NCBI GenBank assembly: GCA_028456385.1
Contig: JALNQF010000039.1
Span: 234,857-298,856 of the forward strand
DNA from: Ophiosphaerella korrae
Lineage: Eukaryota > Ascomycota > Dothideomycetes > Pleosporales > Phaeosphaeriaceae
Reading direction: 5' to 3'
DNA length: 64,000 nucleotides
Shown here: positions 44,768 to 55,821 of the stretch, piece by piece
Layout: each line of letters begins with the position of its first letter
Position numbering within the stretch: the first letter of the stretch is position 1
Made by a program: the position numbers and the translations under genes
Notes under the pieces: model-generated
Told to the model about the DNA's origin: nothing
Database searches by the model: none
What the model saw: only the letters and a program-made list of their open reading frames with translations

Positions 44768-46962
44768 TCAGCCCTCCGAATCATGCATATTACAAGCTTT
44801 TGAGAACACCTTTAGCAGCTCCGTAAAGTCGCAGACATTCATGGACTCAAAGACGCCGCTATAACGGACCCGAAGCGCTGTGCCACGTGGGCTCGTGATC
44901 CCGAACGCGACCTTTGCAAGGAATCGTGGATCATCGCGGACATCAATCTTCTCAAGCACCTTCTTAACTTTGGCTGGATCTGGGGGTTGGGGCGGTTCGT
45001 TTGGCAACAAGACTTGCGTATGTGTCTCGCACCATGTGCAGTGTCCGCACTCGACAGGCGCGTCATTCCCGCTTTGATTGAAGTAGCTTGCGAGTGCACG
45101 AGAGAAGCACTGTTTATCTGTGATTAGACTGATGAGGTGTTTCGTGCGGGCTAAATTCGACTGTTCTGTAGCTCTCAAGCTCTGATCTAATTCCTCGATA
45201 ATACTACCAGTCTCTTTCGGAGAAGACGGCAACGGACGCTCGAGGCGGAAAACATTCTGGATACCCATTTTTTGGACCTCGATAGCTCCTTGGTCATTCC
45301 ATTGATTGAGTTTCCGCACTAAATCTTCTCGGTCCATTGGCGAGCTCTTTGCGAGGTCGTCAATCGCAACATGCGTCCACTTGGTGGCTTTGACAGAAGC
45401 TCGTTTAATCTCGGCCGCTGCTGGGGACGTATCATTCCGAATGGTAGTTTGATCTTTGACTACATACTTGTATTGGGTGTACACCGTACCAGCTGCGCGA
45501 AACAGCTTGAAATGTAATTCAAGCTGGGCGTATATGATGCCAAGAACTACAGTACCAATATCGCATTCTTTTGATTGGGTGTTGAGGGATAGAGTGAAAG
45601 TGTCACCGACTTTGAGCTGTTTGCGAGCGGTGGAGCACAAATCCTTCAGTAACAACCTGAGTGATCGCAAAGATGGCCGCGTGCCATAGGTGAAGACATT
45701 ACGGAGATAGAAGTCTTTTGTCGCAAGGTAAAACATACAAACGCTTGGCTTCCCGTCGCGGCCGGCTCTGCCAATTTGCTGGCTGTACGATTCAATGCTA
45801 TCAGGGATATCGAAATGGACGATGCTGCGGATGTCCGCCTTGTCAATACCCATGCCAAATGCAATGGTGGCAACGACAATCATATCTTGACTAGTAAGAA
45901 ATTCGTCCTGAGTTTTGCTACGAATCTCCGTGGACATTCCGGCATGATATGGTCGTGCTGGAAACCCGCGCTGCACAAGGTCATCCGCCAGTGATTCTGC
46001 TCCTCTTTGTAGAGTGACGTATACAATAGTCGGACCTGGGTATTTCCGGAGATGCGCAACGAGTTTCGCTTTGTAGTCAGTGCCTTGGGGGTTTGCCTCG
46101 ACAAGAAGACGTAAGTTGGGGCGATACATTGTGGTCCTGAACAAGCCCTCGCTTGGAATGGAGAAGGCATGACAAATATCCTCTGCAACCTGTTCAGTTG
46201 CAGTTGCAGTTAGGCATATAACCCTCTCTACATTTGCTTCCTTGGCAAATCGAGCGATCTTGAGGTAGTCCGGGCGAAAGGAGTGGCCCCATTCAGAGAT
46301 ACAATGGGCTTCATCCACGGCAAGCAATCGAATGCCGCCAGGAACATCTTTAAGTGAAGCAATGAAGCCCTCGCCATTGAGACGCTCGGGAGCACAATAA
46401 AGCAAATCGAGGTTACCTTTTCGTAGATCATTCTGTGTGGCCAGGTAAACGTCTCGACTGATCGAAGAGTTTAGGACAGCTGCCTTGATTCCACGGCGTA
46501 ATAAGGCATCCACTTGATCCTTCATCAAGGCGATGAGAGGGGATATAACAAGGGTGATGCCGCTGCTCTGTGGATTGCGCCGGCTGTTAATCTGGTTCTG
46601 GTACCGGAGACACACGGCAGGAACCTTACGACGTCAACTTTGGTTTTAATTTCCAGACTCGACTCACTCGCCTGGTAACAAAGACTCTTTCCACCACCGG
46701 TTGGGAATACCACGACTGCGCTACCACCATCGAGAATTCGCGTGATTGCCGCCTCTTGCTCGAGCCGAAAGGCTTTAAGACCAAAGCGGTCCTGTAAAAT
46801 TTTGTTCGCAAGCACTGTGTTTAACGATGTTGCCTTGTTCGCTGCCGTCTTCAATCGCTTGCTGGGGATTTGCTCTGTCTCCTCATCATGGCCGCGCTTA
46901 CCGTCCGCCATCAACGCGAGCATCTCCTCCTCGTCGGAGCTGGGCCCAAAGTCATCACCCAT
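44768..46962 (-). CDS. RecQ-type ATP-dependent DNA helicase
   Basis: Two exons (46672-46962, 44768-46624) give 715 aa. The 47-nt intron has a GC donor (CAG|GCGAGT) and AG acceptor. Splicing joins FPTGGGKSLCYQ (motif I) directly to VPAVCLRYQ, exactly as in RecQ proteins. Other helicase motifs follow in order: LVISPLIALMKDQ (Ia), VDEAHCISEWGHSFRPDY (II, DEAH plus RecQ aromatic loop), LTATAT (III), TIVYVTLQRGAE (IV), ATIAFGMGIDKADIRSIVHF (V) and YSQQIGRAGRDG (VI). A zinc-binding ECGHCTWC lies near residue 600. RecQ helicases unwind recombination and stalled-fork intermediates. The length and layout fit the shorter bacterial-RecQ-like fungal paralogues rather than Sgs1/BLM (no long N-terminus or HRDC seen). 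ATG 46962 is the first true ATG. Confidence 0.92.
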
Positions 46963-47881
46963 AATCAATCTAATCGGAGGCAAGTCAATAAACAGTACGC
47001 GTTTCGAGGTGAGTCGTGTTAATGGCGGTGATATGGTCAGGTAATGCTACCGAACGCGCTAATTTGAAAGACGTGTTTTGGAGCGTGCATTGCCGTTCTT
47101 GCATCGACAGCTTAGCCACAAATTGAGCTTCCACGTCGCGCTTCATTCATTTGACCAACCATTTGTCAAAGCCTCAGGATATCTAATAGAAAATCCTCTG
47201 CGATACACGACATTGACGCGCAATCACGTGACTTGAATCGGGATCTCATATTTATGATGTCAGTAGCTCAAATACTACATACCTGCGTCACAATAGAGAC
47301 CTCCAATAAACTGGATCAGAAGGTCAATCGGCTTGTACTATTATGCATTCTTCAGGGGTTTACTTCTTGAAAGAATCGGCTCATGGTGGCCAGCGTGTCA
47401 AGTTTGTGTTTGTGAATATCCCTTCCCAAAAGGGCCGTTAGCCGGCCGTTATGCAGGAGCAAATCTCTCTAATAATTTGTCACCTAAATCTAACAGCAAA
47501 GATCGTCAAGTGGTGTCCGCTAGGAGGCCAATGATACGTAAGGCCCCCTGGTCTACATCTAAGATCGTCAGACTAGAACGGCCGTCTTTGGCCAGATCCG
47601 GTATGCGCAGTGAAGTTGTCTCGACCACCTACAGCGGTGGCGTAGCTACCATTAGCACCTGCTGGCAGCGCTTCAGGGGAGAGGCAGGACCATTGATGCA
47701 CTCAGCCGGTCCTGGAAATGACACAGGAACTCTATCTCAACGTCTTGACGATTGTCATCATCTTGTATCAATACCATCTCTCCAGTTCCTCTTTTTTACG
47801 ACGTTCTGCAACCACGACTTTAGTGCAAGTCGCCGCGCACATTGACTCCGCGGAGGATGCGGGGTCCTTGGACGAAATCCT
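46963..47881. other. Divergent intergenic region RecQ / histidine kinase
   Basis: Presumed promoters for both genes. The frames at 47333-47954 lack domains, although a 5' exon of the kinase could lie here (the GSLDEILWDNKLAAYSVSH text at 47855-47915 abuts the kinase start in another frame). Confidence 0.45.
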
Positions 47882-50800
47882 ATGGGACAACAAATTGGCT
47901 GCATATTCCGTCAGCCACAAGTACTCGCGGAATCCAGATCGATGTTCGACCTAGAGGTGCTGGAATTTGATGACGCGCCAGCCTTCGTCCTCAGGACGAG
48001 TACAGCTGCTCTTGAATTTGGACTGCTGTACTCCAACGCAGCTTTACGTTCCAGCGACGTTCGAGAAACTATAAACGGAAATGATCGCGCAGCACTACTT
48101 TTCAGATCATGGTCCCAAGCAGAAGGCCTACGAAATGGTGCAAAGTATGATTTCGCTGGCTTGACGTGGACTGCTTCGAGAGCTGCGAATGGCGGCGCAT
48201 TAAAGTTGATTAGAGCCACAAAGTACGATGAGATAGAATCCGTTGTAAAGAAAGACCTTACTATCGAAGTAAGAGAAGAACATCTGGAACGAGCGACGAC
48301 AGTTCGAGACTCCATCTACGATCGATCGGGGGGAGACAGAGCGGAGGCTATTGATGACGACGGAGCACCGTTGCTTGAGAATATGCTGCACACTGATTTG
48401 AATGCAAGATGGGAAGGCCTTCAAACTATGATGGAGATGAGCGACGTCGGAGTGTTTGAGTATAACACAGAAGGGAAACTTCTACACGCAAATGAAGCTT
48501 GGTATAGGCTCAGGTAGGTTCGTCCTATCCAGACACGACGCGTTTTTCATACTTTACAGTTCACATCCGAGAAATCTACCAGCCCATGTGCAGTTTTCCT
48601 TCATGGACCTAGTTTATCCAGACGATATAGCTTTGGTCATGAGCATGTGGAATACATTGTCAAATGGCACGCCAGTCACTTTTGAGATGCGATGGAAGCC
48701 TCGTGCTGGAACTAACGATGTCTCCCAATGGGTTCTATCAGCTTGCGTGCCGATATTCGATAAGGACAAGAACCTGATCGCAATCGCCGGCAACACTATT
48801 GACATCGCCGCTCAGAAGAAATCTCAAGAAGCCACCCAAGCACGGGTAGAAGCTTTAGAACAGGCAAAAGAATCGGAGATGAAGTTTGCAAGATTCGCTC
48901 AACTTTCGCCAACTGCAATCTACATTTTTGTTCCACAGGCCGGTAAGTTTCATTGCAAACAGCCTTGCCTTTTGTAGGCTCAAATAGGAATAGGTATGCA
49001 ATTTGTCAATGACCAATTTTTCGAATTGACGGGACATTCACATGCTCCGGTTGATCAATACGAATGGTTCGACCTCATCGCCGACGATGATGTAAAGAAT
49101 GTAGAGCATGACTGGGCAAACATGCTCGAAGGCAAAAAGACTGATGGCGTACAATTTCGGTTGAAAAAGACATGGATCAACCAAGATGGTGAACGTTCAA
49201 ATATATGGGTACAGAGCTCGAGTTACCCACAGGTTGATGAGCATGGAAACGTCTTAAGTATGCCACTGCCAGATGTGCAGATTTTCTTTTCTAACGAGTC
49301 TACAGGTATCATGGGCACACTGTTTGATATCAGCCAATTCAAGTGGGCAGAGAGTGTGCAGCGTCGACGTGTGGAAGAAGCCCTTGAGGCGAAACGGCAA
49401 CAAGAGAAGTACTACCCCTATTCCTCGCTTAGTGTTTGATTAACGCTTGCAGCTTCATTGACATGACTTCTCATGAGTTGCGAAATCCGCTTTCGGCCGT
49501 TGTCCAGTGTGCAGAATCGGTGATTAGCACCCTGGAAAATCTTTCTGCATCAGCGACAGCAAATTCTGGTCGACCGGGATCAGATAAACTTCGAGATAAC
49601 ATCAACGCCAGTATCGATTCTCTCCATACTATCGTTTCATGTTCTTTACACCAGAAAAGCGTTATTAATGACGTACTTACTCTCTCAAAACTAGACTCTA
49701 CCCTTATTCTTATCACGCCGGTTCGCGTTCAGCCTGTCGTTGTTGTGTCAAATGCTATGAAGATATTCGAAATCCAATGTAATCAGATGGATATACAACT
49801 CAGCCTGGTAGAAGATGAGACGTACAAGGACTTTGAGTGGGTAATGCTCGATCCGTCAAGGCTCCTTCAGGTCTTGATCAATCTCTTGTAGGTTCCTTAC
49901 GAATGAATATCATCAGAAACTGACGTGTCAAAGAACGAATGCTATTAAGTTCACAAAGGATCAGCCTAAAAGAAAGATTTCTGTTAGAGTTGGGGGATCT
50001 TGGATACCTCTGTCGGATTTGCATCATGGGATATCTTTTACAGCAGACAGTGGGCCCAAGGCAGATGTGTTTGATCATACAGACTGGGGTGACGGAAGAA
50101 AAGGCTACCTTTGGATCGAAGTCACTGATACTGGCTGTGGCATGACGAATGAAGAGCAACGGAAACTGTTTTCACGCTTCACGCAAGCAACCCAACGCAC
50201 ACACGTCCAGTATGGAGGGTCAGGCCTTGGCTTATTCATCTCGAAGTTGCTTGCAACTCTTCAAGGCGGCGCAATAGGTGTCTCTTCCGAGGCAAATGTT
50301 GGCTCAACTTTTGCATTCTTCGTGAGTACCCGGCTCGCCAAACCGCCCAGCGGGCAATTCTCAAAATCTCAGCCACTATCTAGGCGAATGGTATCTACCG
50401 AGGACGCAATGAAAGCTGCTAAACTCCATGTGCTAATTGTAGAGGATAATGTAATCAACCAACAGGTTCTCAAAAAACAGTTGCAGAAGTTTGGCTGGGC
50501 CGTGAGCGTCGCAGGGGATGGACAAGAGGCGCTTGACTGGTTGAAAAACAGCATATACTGGAGAGCCACGCAGGGTGATTCCAGAGAAAGTAATGAGGAT
50601 GAAGGGTGTAACGGTACCATACCCGTTCAAAAAAACGCTGCGCTTGATATCATTTTCATGGATGTTGAGATGCCTAGAATGGTATGGATCTTGCTTCCTT
50701 CAGCATTTCTCAAATTGTTTGCTAATGCTTTGGTAGTGGGTTGCCTTCTTAGATTGAGAAAATTTCTGGTACGTCCACATTTCTCTTAGATACATGCTGA

Positions 50801-51139
50801 CTGTAATGCTCTTCCAGGAACGGACTTGCCTGCACGCGCACCATTCGTGACTACGAGGATCAAGGCTTTCTCGCACAACCACAGCTACGAACCCAACCTT
50901 CCAACCCTTCGGTTTCTTCCTCTTCTGATTCAGGTATACTTTCCGAGCACGCTAAAGAACACAAACTCAGACTGCCCATTCTTGCTGTGAGCGCGAATGC
51001 TCGCGTGGAGCAGATACAGGAGGCTTTGGCGGCAGGTATGGACGATGCTATATCTAAACCATTTCGAATACCGGAGTTGTGGCCGAAAGTTCGAGGGTTG
51101 ATCCCTAGACTGTTGGAGGATCAGGAGCGGAGGCGATAG
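47882..51139 (+). CDS. Hybrid histidine kinase (PAS-PAS-HisKA-HATPase-REC)
   Basis: Seven exons: 47882-48513, 48560-48942, 48994-49257, 49306-49408, 49453-49887, 49934-50681 and 50818-51139. The first five introns (44-51 nt) are in frame. Two PAS-type sensor regions (DLVYPDDIALVMSMWN; FVNDQFFELTGHSHAPVD) precede the HisKA box MTSHELRNPLSAV with phospho-acceptor His. The HATPase has an N-box INLL..TNAIKFTKD and G boxes DTGCGM and GGSGLGLF. The receiver starts HVLIVEDNVINQQ and has the acceptor Asp in IIFMDVEMP. About 940 aa, cytosolic, no TM segment. The last junction (50682-50817, 136 nt) is out of frame as simply spliced, so the receiver's second half (NGLACTRTIRDYEDQG..ILAVSANARVEQ..SKPFRIPELWPK) may need a different splice or be disrupted. 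The start could be ATG 47942 or further upstream. The role is stress or light/redox sensing into phosphorelay; the stimulus is unknown. Confidence 0.85.
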
Positions 51140-51545
51140 TTTGTCAACATACTGCCTTCGGATACCCATCGAGCACGTTTAAGTATGCCGCTATTAAATC
51201 AGGAAGTCGCTACATCAGCAGAAATATTAATCAATGCATCCATCATTCAAGTAAGGTTCGTAGATGGAGAAGATCTCGTGACAAGACCCGAAATTAGTTA
51301 GCTCAACGCTAGCCGCATCCGGTCCACGCCCTACGCCCTATGCACGCTTACGGCGTTCTCGAATTGCATCAGTGCATAGGTCGAAGACCCCGCATGGATA
51401 AAGAAACCCTAGTCTCGAGAAGTCTCGTTTCGTGCCTGCGTAAGGTGGCATTAGTATGCGATGACGCCGATGTCGGGTGAATAAACTTTGGAAGCAACCT
51501 CGTGCCCCAATCTCACCCTCTACAAAACAACAGCGTGCAACAACC
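51140..51545. other. Intergenic, kinase to C2H2 factor
   Basis: No gene seen. It likely holds the kinase 3' UTR and the promoter of the downstream gene. Confidence 0.45.
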
Positions 51546-53108
51546 ATGGACGAGCTCCAAGCCTCTGAGTGGCAATTCAAAAACACAGACGACCTATTTA
51601 ATGATATTTGGGTCTCTGATTTAGATGGATACAACTTCCAGCCCGCTCTCACTGACACAAACGTTCCGTTACCTAACACGACGGGTAGTCTGCATACCCT
51701 GCCGCTTCTCGATGACCTTGCCATGGAAAACATATCGCTAGAAGGCCCGACGCATATCCCAGACAGCATCCAGCCACTCGGCTCGTTTACACTGCAGGAC
51801 CTTGCGCAGGGGAACCCTCCAGCACCCCGCCAACACACCCTACCTCGGCGTCGCAGTAAATATGTACTCCGGCGATCAGGCAGTCAGACCAGGCCAATCG
51901 CAATACCGAGTATAAATACCAATACATCTAGTGTACAATCACTTGCTATTCAGCGATGGCAGGACTCGCCACCTGAGCAAGAAGCGGCATCTTTGTCCGC
52001 CATTTACAATGCTGTGGAACAGCGGCCGCTTAGTGGGAGCTCACGACGTAGTTACACGCCCAACTTTGACACGTTCCGAACACCTCGTGGGCCCTCATCA
52101 TCAACGAGTCTGGATAGTGCCATGAGTGAATCTTCCGTCCAGTCCATGACCTCGAATCAATCAGGCACTTCTCAATCACGCCGGCGACGAGCCACCAAAC
52201 CGCGCGCGCCTTCCAAACCCAAAGGAAAACTCAAGGATCCAGCGGACCGAATCTTCAAATGTACCTTCTGCTGCGACACGTTCAAGCATAAATACGACTG
52301 GGCACGGCATGAAAAGTCTCTGCATCTGAACCCGGAAGAATGGGTGTGTACCCCCCGTGGCGGCTCTGTCGTCCTTCCACTCACGGGCCGCGTCCACTGT
52401 GCCTACTGCAGCGCCCTCGATCCCACACAGGAACACCTCGAAAGCCACAACTACAGCGCCTGCCGCGGCCAATCGACACCGCGAACCTTCCGGCGCAAAG
52501 ACCATCTTGTGCAACACCTGCGCCTCGTCCACAGCCTCTCGACGCTCCCCCTCATCGATGACTGGAAGCTCGAATCCCCACCCATTTCCTCCCGTTGCGG
52601 TTTCTGCAATGTCCAACTGAGCACTTGGGACGAGCGAACCGACCACCTCGCCGCGCACTTCCGCAGCGGCAAGACCATGGCCGACTGGCGCGGCGAACAC
52701 GGCTTCGCCCCTGCTATCGCTGCACACCTGACAAACGACTTCCCACCCTACCTCATCGCCCACCAAGCCACCACCATGGTCCCCTTCTCCGCCACCGACC
52801 GCGCCGCAATCGACCACGCCAAACAACTCATCTCGACGCTCAAGCGGCAGAACCAGGCCCCACCGCAGCAGGAAGTCGCCCCTGTGCCCCCATCAGACGT
52901 CAAGATCTCGTTCACGCATCTGCTTACCAGCCATCTTGCGGCATTTGCGCGCGCGCAGATGCGCCTGGGCGTGGTGCCTACGGACGAAATGTTTCAACGC
53001 GAGTCGAGGCGGATTTTGTATCACAATGCGGATGATGCGTGGGATCAGACGGTGGCGGATCATCCGGAGTGGATGGAGCAGTTTCGGGCGCAGGCGGGGT
53101 TGGGGTGA
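51546..53108 (+). CDS. C2H2 zinc-finger transcription-factor-like protein
   Basis: Single-exon gene of 520 aa starting at ATG 51546 (the frame is open a little further upstream but without ATG). Residues 1-210 are acidic then Ser/Thr/Pro-rich with an SRRRRATKPRAPSKPKGKLK basic stretch just before the fingers, as in fungal regulators. The zinc region spans about 225-390. It has a classical finger FKCTFCCDTFKHKYDWARH.., a Cys pair VHCAYCSALDPTQEH with later His, FRRKDHLVQHLRLVH (finger-like C-terminal half) and RCGFCNVQLSTWDERTDHLA. The remaining C-terminal 130 residues are helical with no named domain. Fungal proteins of this layout often regulate development or metabolism. The target is unknown. 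Confidence 0.85.
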   Translation: MDELQASEWQFKNTDDLFNDIWVSDLDGYNFQPALTDTNVPLPNTTGSLHTLPLLDDLAMENISLEGPTHIPDSIQPLGSFTLQDLAQGNPPAPRQHTLPRRRSKYVLRRSGSQTRPIAIPSINTNTSSVQSLAIQRWQDSPPEQEAASLSAIYNAVEQRPLSGSSRRSYTPNFDTFRTPRGPSSSTSLDSAMSESSVQSMTSNQSGTSQSRRRRATKPRAPSKPKGKLKDPADRIFKCTFCCDTFKHKYDWARHEKSLHLNPEEWVCTPRGGSVVLPLTGRVHCAYCSALDPTQEHLESHNYSACRGQSTPRTFRRKDHLVQHLRLVHSLSTLPLIDDWKLESPPISSRCGFCNVQLSTWDERTDHLAAHFRSGKTMADWRGEHGFAPAIAAHLTNDFPPYLIAHQATTMVPFSATDRAAIDHAKQLISTLKRQNQAPPQQEVAPVPPSDVKISFTHLLTSHLAAFARAQMRLGVVPTDEMFQRESRRILYHNADDAWDQTVADHPEWMEQFRAQAGLG

Positions 53109-53949
53109 TTCGACAGGGTAGTCGAGTAACAATTGATTGTCTTTGGAGTGGAGCAGTTTGTCCCACTTGTGTAAGATTCGTTTGGAAATGGCGTTCTCGC
53201 GTCCTGGGGGTATCCTGGTTGCATGATGCTGCTAGGCGTTTCGTTTGTTTTTTTTTCGATTGGTGCCGGTGGTGTGGGTCCGGACTGCGTGGCTTGCATG
53301 ATGGTACTTACATCGAGTTTGCTTTTGATGCGGTTTGGTTGTCGCGGGTAGGTGCTTTTGGGAGCTGGGAGATGGAACAAGTGTATTGGGTTCCAGCTTT
53401 CTTCTTTCCGCTTAAATAAACCTCACTGTCACTGCGTTTTTGCTTTCTTTTGTTGCGCTTATATCAACCCCACTGACGAAAGCTGGAGAGAGGCGAGACG
53501 GATAGCAATGCAAGATATTCCAACCACAGACTGCACTCAACATAGATAAAGGGCCCACATATCATCAGGACAACTCTCCGGGTTTTCCTATCTTTCCTAT
53601 ATGCACCCTCATATCGCCATCGTGGCACCCCAGCCAACCCCATTTACCCGACTGATATGCGCCCCTGCACCACTCTAAACCTGCATCCCACACCACCCAC
53701 CTAACCCACACCCATCTCTCCAAACCACACACACACTCTCTCTCTTATCTCTCCCACAACTCTTACCATCCACCCTCCACCCACACGCATCTCCCACCAC
53801 CGCCGCCCTACCCACCAGCCACACCATGAAACGTGACCCACCCCAATCCAGCCAAGCGCAATGCACCGCCCCAACCTAGCGCCGATCCCTCATCATCATC
53901 ATTTCCACCAACTTCACCTCACCTCCTAACCACCAACCCACATGCCGCC
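53109..53949. other. Intergenic, C2H2 factor to small secreted protein gene
   Basis: Contains a long C/A-rich pyrimidine stretch (53680-53940), probably the leader/promoter of the downstream gene. Frames through it are low-complexity only. Confidence 0.5.
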
Positions 53950-54489
53950 ATGCTCCCCTGCTTCCTCGCCCTCCTCTTCCTCCCCCTCGTCGCCGCTACA
54001 GACGAAGACATGGTCACGCGCACGCGCATCAAAGTCCAGCTCTTTGCCGCCCCAGCGTTCGTCTCCGAGGTCTCGGTCGACGCATACGACGCGCAGTGCC
54101 TCTCGCTCGACAACAATTTGTGCGTTTTGAAAAGAAAAAAAAAATGGCAGCTGCTGTGCTGTATGGGAACAAAGGGGATTTTTGGCTAACAGGTGTCGGC
54201 AGAATCGATGGCCGTGTGCAGTCCGTGCTGGTGGGTGGCCACGATGTTGGCGGCGTGTTGAAGCGCAATGATTACTGGAGTTGCAAGTTTTTCGAGTACG
54301 TTTTTTTTTTTTTTTTTTTTGGTGTGTCCTGCGAGAAGGAGGGGATGAAGGGCTAATCAGGGTAGTAATCACGAGTGCAAGGAGAGCGAGGATTGTCTGA
54401 CGGTGCCGGATGGGGTGAATAATCTTGCGAGTGTTGGGTGGGGGACACGGATACGGAGTTTGCGGTGTCGGAATTTTCAGGATACGTGA
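53950..54489 (+). CDS. Small secreted cysteine-containing protein, candidate effector
   Basis: Three exons (53950-54119, 54203-54295, 54366-54489) with 83- and 70-nt introns give 128 aa. Introns end GGCAG and GGTAG; the second contains a T20 run and a CTAAT branch site. The N-terminus MLPCFLALLFLPLVAATDED is a strong signal peptide (cleavage probably after VAA). The mature part of about 110 residues has five cysteines (in DAQCLS, WSCKFF, HECKESEDC and LRCRNF), no membrane segment and no domain I know. Alternative acceptor sites six or so bases upstream in each intron break the frame, which supports these choices. It could be an apoplastic effector, a cell-wall protein or a spore protein; the sequence does not decide. 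Confidence 0.65.
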
Positions 54490-54615
54490 AGGGGGGAAAG
54501 GAGAGGGGGAAGACCTGGTCAGGATGGATGGATGGATAGGCACGGCGCTCGAAGTGCTCGACACCGCATGTTATACATATACAACCCCCATATATAATTA
54601 TAGTAAGATATGACG

Positions 54616-55530
54616 TTATAAGTCGATCAGGTCTGGCTCTCCATCGCCCACCCCCCGAAGCAACACAATCATGTTCCCGCTCTTACACGCCTCGCCCACC
54701 TTCTCTGAGAAGCGCAATAACCGCCCCCCCTCGACGAAGAACACGCGCAGCTTCTCCTCCTCGCCGCCCCCGCGATTATTCACATTCTGCACCTGCAGAC
54801 TCTTCGCCGCGGTATCCAACACCCGGCCCACGCTCCAGTCCGCATTATAAAAAAACGTGCCCGTCGGATACTTGGCCTTGGTAGTATCCGCCGACGCCTC
54901 AACCCGCAGATAGATGCGCTTCTCCGCCGGCACGCCAGCATCCCCCTTGGCGCTCCGCTTCAGCGCATTCAGCTCCGCCACCGCCGAATTCGCAGGAGCC
55001 TTTTTCACCAGGCCCAGGAACCCCGGTTTTTTTGCACGCCGCGCCGCGTCTTCTGCGCGCTTCGTTTCCGCCCAGAGCTTCAGCTTTGCCAGCGCGGATA
55101 AAGGCCGCGACGACGCGCTGGCGCCGGGGCGCGGCAGCGTGGCGCACGCGTGGTCCTCGGGCATGCGGTGCTTGAGGCAGAACGAGTGCGTGCATGTGGG
55201 GCACAGGTTTGCCGGCATGCGCGACGTGTTGATGAGCGTCTTGCAGCTCGCGTCGTAGCACTGTGCATCGTGCGTGTACAGGCTGGGTCTAGTTGTTGCA
55301 GCCGTGGTGGTGCTGGGGGCGGATGAGGCGGCGCGCGACCGCGCCCACGACCCGGCTTTGGCGCATTTGTGCGCCGTTTCCGTGCGGTGCTCGAGGCAGA
55401 ACGTGCCGTGGCAGGATTCGCAGCGGAAGGGGAGGAAGTCGAGGACGTGGCAGTATTCGAGCTGGCAGTGGGCGCCTACAGCTTCTACGTCGCCTTTCAT
55501 TGAGGTGAAGGTGTCTGGGGGGGTGGCCAT
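54616..55530 (-). CDS. AN1-type zinc-finger protein, Cuz1/ZFAND1-like
   Basis: Single exon, 304 aa. Two AN1 fingers occur: the first at about residues 16-60 (CQLEYCHVLDFLPFRCESC, FCLEHRTETAHKC), the second at about 87-130 (CYDASCKTL, LCPTCTHSFCLKHRMPED). A ubiquitin-like region with YPTGTFFYNADWSVGRVLDT and LLRFSEKVGEACKSGNMIVL occupies roughly 205-295. This is the order found in yeast Cuz1 and human ZFAND1, which link Cdc48/p97 to the proteasome under arsenite and other stress. The start is ATG 55530; an internal Met at residue 11 is also possible. The gene is divergent to PUS4, sharing a 291-bp promoter. The GC-rich coding sequence matches its PUS4 neighbour. Confidence 0.88.
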   Translation of the reverse strand: MATPPDTFTSMKGDVEAVGAHCQLEYCHVLDFLPFRCESCHGTFCLEHRTETAHKCAKAGSWARSRAASSAPSTTTAATTRPSLYTHDAQCYDASCKTLINTSRMPANLCPTCTHSFCLKHRMPEDHACATLPRPGASASSRPLSALAKLKLWAETKRAEDAARRAKKPGFLGLVKKAPANSAVAELNALKRSAKGDAGVPAEKRIYLRVEASADTTKAKYPTGTFFYNADWSVGRVLDTAAKSLQVQNVNNRGGGEEEKLRVFFVEGGRLLRFSEKVGEACKSGNMIVLLRGVGDGEPDLIDL

Positions 55531-55821
55531 GGTGGGGTGGTGTTATATGGGGGGGGGAGGCAGATGAGCAAGCGGGCGAAGCAGCGAGAAGGCGCCGGAA
55601 TGCGAGAGGGGCGGATTAGTATGGGTTGTTTCTGCACTGTCAGACAGGCAGAAGGCAGAAGGCGCTGACGATGCTCTGCCTGCGCGAGTCATATGATGGA
55701 CGACTGCGAGTCATGTGGCAAGCCGAGCCGCGCACCCAGGGTCCACCCGCTTACGCATGCCTCGCGCATTCACATGACTTCCATTCCACACACACGCTCA
55801 AGCACGCCCACCACGCCCACC
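55531..55821. promoter_or_regulatory. Divergent promoter between CUZ1-like gene and PUS4
   Basis: 291 bp between two start codons on opposite strands. It holds several E-box-like words (TCATATGATG near 55688, AGTCATGTGG near 55709, TCACATGACT near 55771) and no clear TATA box. Shared regulation is inference from the layout. Confidence 0.5.

Noticed and set aside
47333..47845. 170-codon ORF upstream of the histidine kinase
   Set aside because: Not recognisable as a kinase N-terminal domain; may at most contain an unmapped 5' exon.
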